This document shows, piece after piece, positions 61,771 through 64,000 of a DNA stretch of 64,000 bases. The first letter of the stretch is position 1, and each line of letters opens with the position of its first letter. The stretch comes from Chryseobacterium geocarposphaerae (lineage in GTDB: Bacteria; Bacteroidota; Bacteroidia; Flavobacteriales; Weeksellaceae). The notes beneath the pieces were generated by a model. It worked only from the letters and a program-made list of their open reading frames with translations, searched no databases and was not told the origin of the DNA. Both the position numbers and the translations under genes were made by a program. Location of the stretch: NCBI RefSeq assembly GCF_002797535.1, contig NZ_PGFD01000002.1, forward strand, positions 682,001 to 746,000, given 5' to 3'.

Positions 61771-61809
61771 AAAATGGCGGCTGAAAATTCATTTTCAGCC
61801 GCCATTTTT
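61770..61809. terminator. Perfect 18-bp bidirectional terminator
   Basis: AAAAATGGCGGCTGAAAA (61770-61787) pairs perfectly with TTTTCAGCCGCCATTTTT (61792-61809) around TTCA. It ends the sigma-54/lptE group and the convergent DUF4126 gene. Confidence 0.95.
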
Positions 61810-61829
61810 TATCATTGAAATCAAATTTT

Positions 61830-62435
61830 TCAGTCTGAACTGGCATTTTGGTTTCTTCTTAGTTTTTTCCAGGCTTTTCTTCCTACGGAAAGTGCAAGGA
61901 AAATAAAAATTATAGCAAGTATACCTGCAAAAATAGGAGCTGCCATGGCTAAAACAGACATAAGCCCTGCTCCTGCAGTCTCAGTGGTTCCCACCACAGG
62001 ATTTCCTAATCCTCCGGTTGTTGCCGTAGAAGCCGCCCGAATTCCTGCAAATCCGGTGCTGATGGTTGCTGCCGTTCCTCCACCGGCAATTAAAGCCAAA
62101 GCCCATTGTGGAAAGGTGCCTAAATCGGTAAACTGACTTGCAAATAAGATAGATCCTGCTATGGTAGCCATAGGAATAGAAATGGTATCTAAAAGATGAT
62201 CTAAAAAAGGAATATAATACGCAAGAATTTCAAAAACAGTTGCTACACCGGTTGTAATAAGAGTAGGAAGACCTGCAAGCCATTCAAAGCTTTCACTCAT
62301 AGGAATCCAGTGGAGGTATGAGGCTAAGCTTACAGCAAAAAGCGGAAGAAAAACCCTGAATCCGGTGGCTGCAGCCAAACCGATACCAATAAATGCACTC
62401 AGGATATAAGGAAGGTAAGGAATATTATCTAACAT
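61830..62435 (-). CDS. DUF4126 family membrane protein
   Basis: A 201-residue protein rich in Gly, Ala and Leu, with about five hydrophobic helices (ILSAFIGIGLAAATGFRVFLPL, MATIAGSILFASQF, ALIAGGGTAATISTGFAGIRAASTATTGGLGNPV). It ends with a basic tail (KAWKKLRRNQ). This is the DUF4126 family, function unknown. I start it at the ATG 62435 (MLDNIPYLP), since a longer in-frame start at 62513 would overlap the end of rnpA. Confidence 0.85.
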   Translation of the reverse strand: MLDNIPYLPYILSAFIGIGLAAATGFRVFLPLFAVSLASYLHWIPMSESFEWLAGLPTLITTGVATVFEILAYYIPFLDHLLDTISIPMATIAGSILFASQFTDLGTFPQWALALIAGGGTAATISTGFAGIRAASTATTGGLGNPVVGTTETAGAGLMSVLAMAAPIFAGILAIIFIFLALSVGRKAWKKLRRNQNASSD

Positions 62436-62488
62436 TTTATTTTTCAGATTAATAGTTCCTTTTAAAGGTACAAAAAATAGATAAATAT

Positions 62489-62863
62489 TTATTGCCTTTT
62501 TTGAGATGCACAAAGTTTTATAAACTGTTCCTCTACGTCCTGAAATTTTGCAGGAATTTCAGAAGAAACCCAAAACAGCATGGCAAAAGTTTTATCACCG
62601 AAAGCTTCTTTAAATATATCTTTATTTAAACGATAAGCTTCCCTTAAAAGTCTCTTCACTCGGTTTCTGTGAACAGCCTTTTTGAAATATCTTTTAGAAA
62701 CCGAAACCCCGAATTTAGCCTGATCAATAGGAATGGTCGGTTTTTCCTTTAGAACAATAATTCTCAGATTTCCACATGTTTTCCATTTACCTTTCTCGAA
62801 AAGTAAAGCGATTTCAGTCTCTTTTTTGAGCTTTTCGGCTTTGGAATATTTGAAGTTTGTCAT
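62489..62863 (-). CDS. rnpA: Ribonuclease P protein component
   Basis: A 124-residue basic protein. The family signature RNRVKRLLREAYR is at about residues 77-89, preceded by FGVSVSKRYFKKAVH. RnpA binds the RNase P RNA and helps it cut the 5' leaders of tRNA. The usual neighbour rpmH is not seen here. A -7 box lies just upstream. Confidence 0.95.
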   Translation of the reverse strand: MTNFKYSKAEKLKKETEIALLFEKGKWKTCGNLRIIVLKEKPTIPIDQAKFGVSVSKRYFKKAVHRNRVKRLLREAYRLNKDIFKEAFGDKTFAMLFWVSSEIPAKFQDVEEQFIKLCASQKRQ

Positions 62864-62872
62864 TTACGGACT

Positions 62873-62881
62873 GTAAATATA
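62873..62881 (-). promoter_or_regulatory. -7 box of rnpA
   Basis: The minus strand reads TATATTTAC, close to TAnnTTTGC, ten bases before the rnpA ATG at 62863. No good -33 box is seen. Confidence 0.4.
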
Positions 62882-62903
62882 GTGGAATTTTTATTTAAAA
62901 GCC

Positions 62904-62966
62904 TCGACTTCGCTCAGTGTAGCAATCCAAAGATAGTATTAGGAATGTCATGCTGAGCGAAGTCGA
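62904..62966. repeat. Intergenic inverted repeat
   Basis: TCGACTTCGCTCAG (62904-62917) pairs perfectly with CTGAGCGAAGTCGA (62953-62966) over 14 bases with a 35-base loop. I recall the same palindrome core from many flavobacterial intergenic regions, where it is a dispersed repeat. It lies between tcdA and rnpA, both on the minus strand. Confidence 0.75.
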
Positions 62967-62993
62967 AGCATCTTTAAATATTTTAGTGAAAGT

Positions 62994-63719
62994 CTAATCT
63001 TTCTTTACAAGATAATTAATCACTTCGGCGGCAGCATATAATCCAAAAATAGCAGGAATAAAGCTTATGGTTCCATAAAAAGAACGTTTAAAGTTGGTTC
63101 CGTCAGTCATTTTCAGGCTGTCATCTTTTTGAAGCTCATCAGAGAAAACGCATTTAAATCCTTTATTGATTTTATCTTTTCTCAATCTTTTTCTTACCTG
63201 TTTTGCCAGATAACAGTTTTGGGTTTTGCTGATATCCTTTACCATGACTTTGCTTGGGTCGGTCTTTCCTCCGGCTCCCATAGAGCTTACAATTTTTATT
63301 TTTCTCTTTTTGGCAGCTTTTATCAGGCAAAGTTTTGGAGTTACGCTGTCGATACAGTCAAGAACATAGTTGAAATGTCCTTCATCAAGAACCTGATCCA
63401 TTCTTTCAGGGTTCAGAAATTCGTTAATTTTTATGAGATTGAGATTAGGGTTGATATCCAAAAGCCTTTCCGCAACAACTTCTACTTTATGTTTTCCTAC
63501 TGTAGAATGCAATGCCGGAAGTTGTCTGTTGATATTGGTGATGTCTACGGTATCTCCGTCTACAATCGTCATGTTTCCTACTCCGGCTCTGGCGAGAAAT
63601 TCCGCTGCAAAAGAACCTACACCTCCCAATCCGACAACTAAAATATTCGCTTTGTTAAGCTTTTTCAATCCTTCTTCTTTAATGAGAAGTTCTGTTCTTT
63701 CCAACCAGTATTTATCCAT
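62994..63719 (-). CDS. tcdA: tRNA threonylcarbamoyladenosine dehydratase
   Basis: A 241-residue ThiF/E1-like adenylating enzyme. The nucleotide loop is VVGLGGVGSFAAEFLARAGVG (about residues 28-48), with DGDTVDITNINRQ after it. VLDCIDSVTPKLCLI and SSMGAGGKTDPSKV are typical of TcdA/CsdL. It forms the cyclic t6A37 of tRNA. It overlaps the end of the TatD-family gene by eight bases, so the two are co-transcribed. Confidence 0.9.
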   Translation of the reverse strand: MDKYWLERTELLIKEEGLKKLNKANILVVGLGGVGSFAAEFLARAGVGNMTIVDGDTVDITNINRQLPALHSTVGKHKVEVVAERLLDINPNLNLIKINEFLNPERMDQVLDEGHFNYVLDCIDSVTPKLCLIKAAKKRKIKIVSSMGAGGKTDPSKVMVKDISKTQNCYLAKQVRKRLRKDKINKGFKCVFSDELQKDDSLKMTDGTNFKRSFYGTISFIPAIFGLYAAAEVINYLVKKD

Positions 63720-64000
63720 GTGTTATATGCTCTAAATTTTCTAAAATCTGTTCATTCAGTACTTCTAAAGAAATCCCTTTTATATCCGCTACTGTTCTAT
63801 ATAATGTTGCTATATCAAAATCTTCGTTATCGGTTTCCAGAAAGATTCTGTTTAAAGGGGTAATTTTCAAAGTATTCTGCAAAGATAAATTATACAAAAC
63901 GGCTTTTCCAAAACTCAGGTAAAAATTATTTTTAAGAAGATCCTGGGCAATGTTTTCTTTTTTGTTGAATCCGTGAATAATCATCGCCTGATTCGCCTTT
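63712..64000 (-). CDS. TatD-family metal-dependent hydrolase, C-terminal part (cut by window edge)
   Basis: The last 95 or so codons of a gene that continues past the right edge; the frame is open from 64000 down to the stop at 63712. The piece contains MIIHGFNKKENIAQDLLKN, FYLSFGKAVLYN, NRIFLETDNEDFDI and TVADIKGISLEVLNEQILEN, which fit the end of TatD deoxyribonucleases. In these the ETD/N Asp is a metal ligand. The ATG at 63984 is internal, not the start. It overlaps tcdA by eight bases. Confidence 0.8.
   Translation of the reverse strand, partial: KANQAMIIHGFNKKENIAQDLLKNNFYLSFGKAVLYNLSLQNTLKITPLNRIFLETDNEDFDIATLYRTVADIKGISLEVLNEQILENLEHITHG

Noticed and set aside
62436..62513. Longer start of the DUF4126 gene at 62513
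   Set aside because: It would overlap the last 25 bases of rnpA and add a polar segment before the first helix. The ATG at 62435 fits better.
1..64000. CRISPR arrays, prophage or insertion sequences
   Set aside because: I saw no regularly spaced direct repeats, no transposase or integrase and no phage structural genes anywhere in the window.

Overview
The window looks like a chromosome segment from a Flavobacteriia member, most likely Chryseobacterium or a close relative. This genus-level guess rests on several things: low GC content; many promoters of the Bacteroidetes type (TTTG, about 20 bases, TAnnTTTG); type IX secretion sorting tails; DUF5686, DUF2797 and DUF5808 family proteins; a BlaI/BlaR1 pair whose BlaR1 ends in a TonB domain; and short peptides with the leader MKNLKKxxxxxLxxIxGG. 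I see no prophage, insertion sequence or CRISPR array. Most of the window is ordinary housekeeping sequence.

Layout. 1-7.1 kb: the start of secA, a DUF2795 protein, a nucleotide-sugar epimerase, a DUF2797 protein, a large AsmA-like envelope protein and a PA0069-type radical SAM protein. 7.2-13.3 kb: the accessory locus of most interest. It encodes a fusion of a C39-like domain, VKOR and thioredoxin (a disulfide-forming membrane enzyme), two Cys-rich double-glycine peptide precursors, a C39-peptidase ABC exporter, an HlyD-type adaptor, and a third precursor on the opposite strand (55 aa). The first two precursors are each preceded by nearly the same 30-nt element and followed by a hairpin. This reads as a system that makes, oxidises, trims and exports disulfide-bonded peptides. 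13.5-34.2 kb: a 2OG-Fe oxygenase, an RCC1-repeat secreted protein, menD, pabB/pabC-like genes, membrane proteins, uvrB, blaR1/blaI with an operator, a sugar dehydrogenase, a PatB-like C-S lyase with an FAD monooxygenase, miaE, an acyltransferase and a zinc metallopeptidase lipoprotein.

34.3-45.2 kb: rplU-rpmA, a T9SS cargo protein, a DUF5686 outer-membrane protein, a serine hydrolase, two tandemly duplicated tRNA-Asn units, rseP, a nitrilase-family amidase, thioredoxin and a CstB-like persulfide dioxygenase/rhodanese. 45.4-53.2 kb: a HerA-type ATPase, a DnaQ-type exonuclease joined to a decayed GIY-YIG-like region, a DUF5808 protein, lysA with a candidate lysine-rich leader peptide and attenuator, and a poxB-MFS pair. 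53.2-64 kb: three secreted proteins related to the TonB C-terminal domain, miaB, a sigma-54 activator followed by lptE and two further genes, rnpA, tcdA and the end of a TatD-family gene.

Themes across the window are tRNA function and modification (miaB, miaE, tcdA, rnpA, tRNA-Asn), envelope biogenesis and secretion (secA, lptE, rseP, T9SS cargo), and thiol/disulfide/persulfide chemistry (VKOR-Trx, trxA, CstB-like). The two observations most worth following up are the peptide export locus with its shared cis element, and the lysine-rich leader and attenuator in front of lysA.
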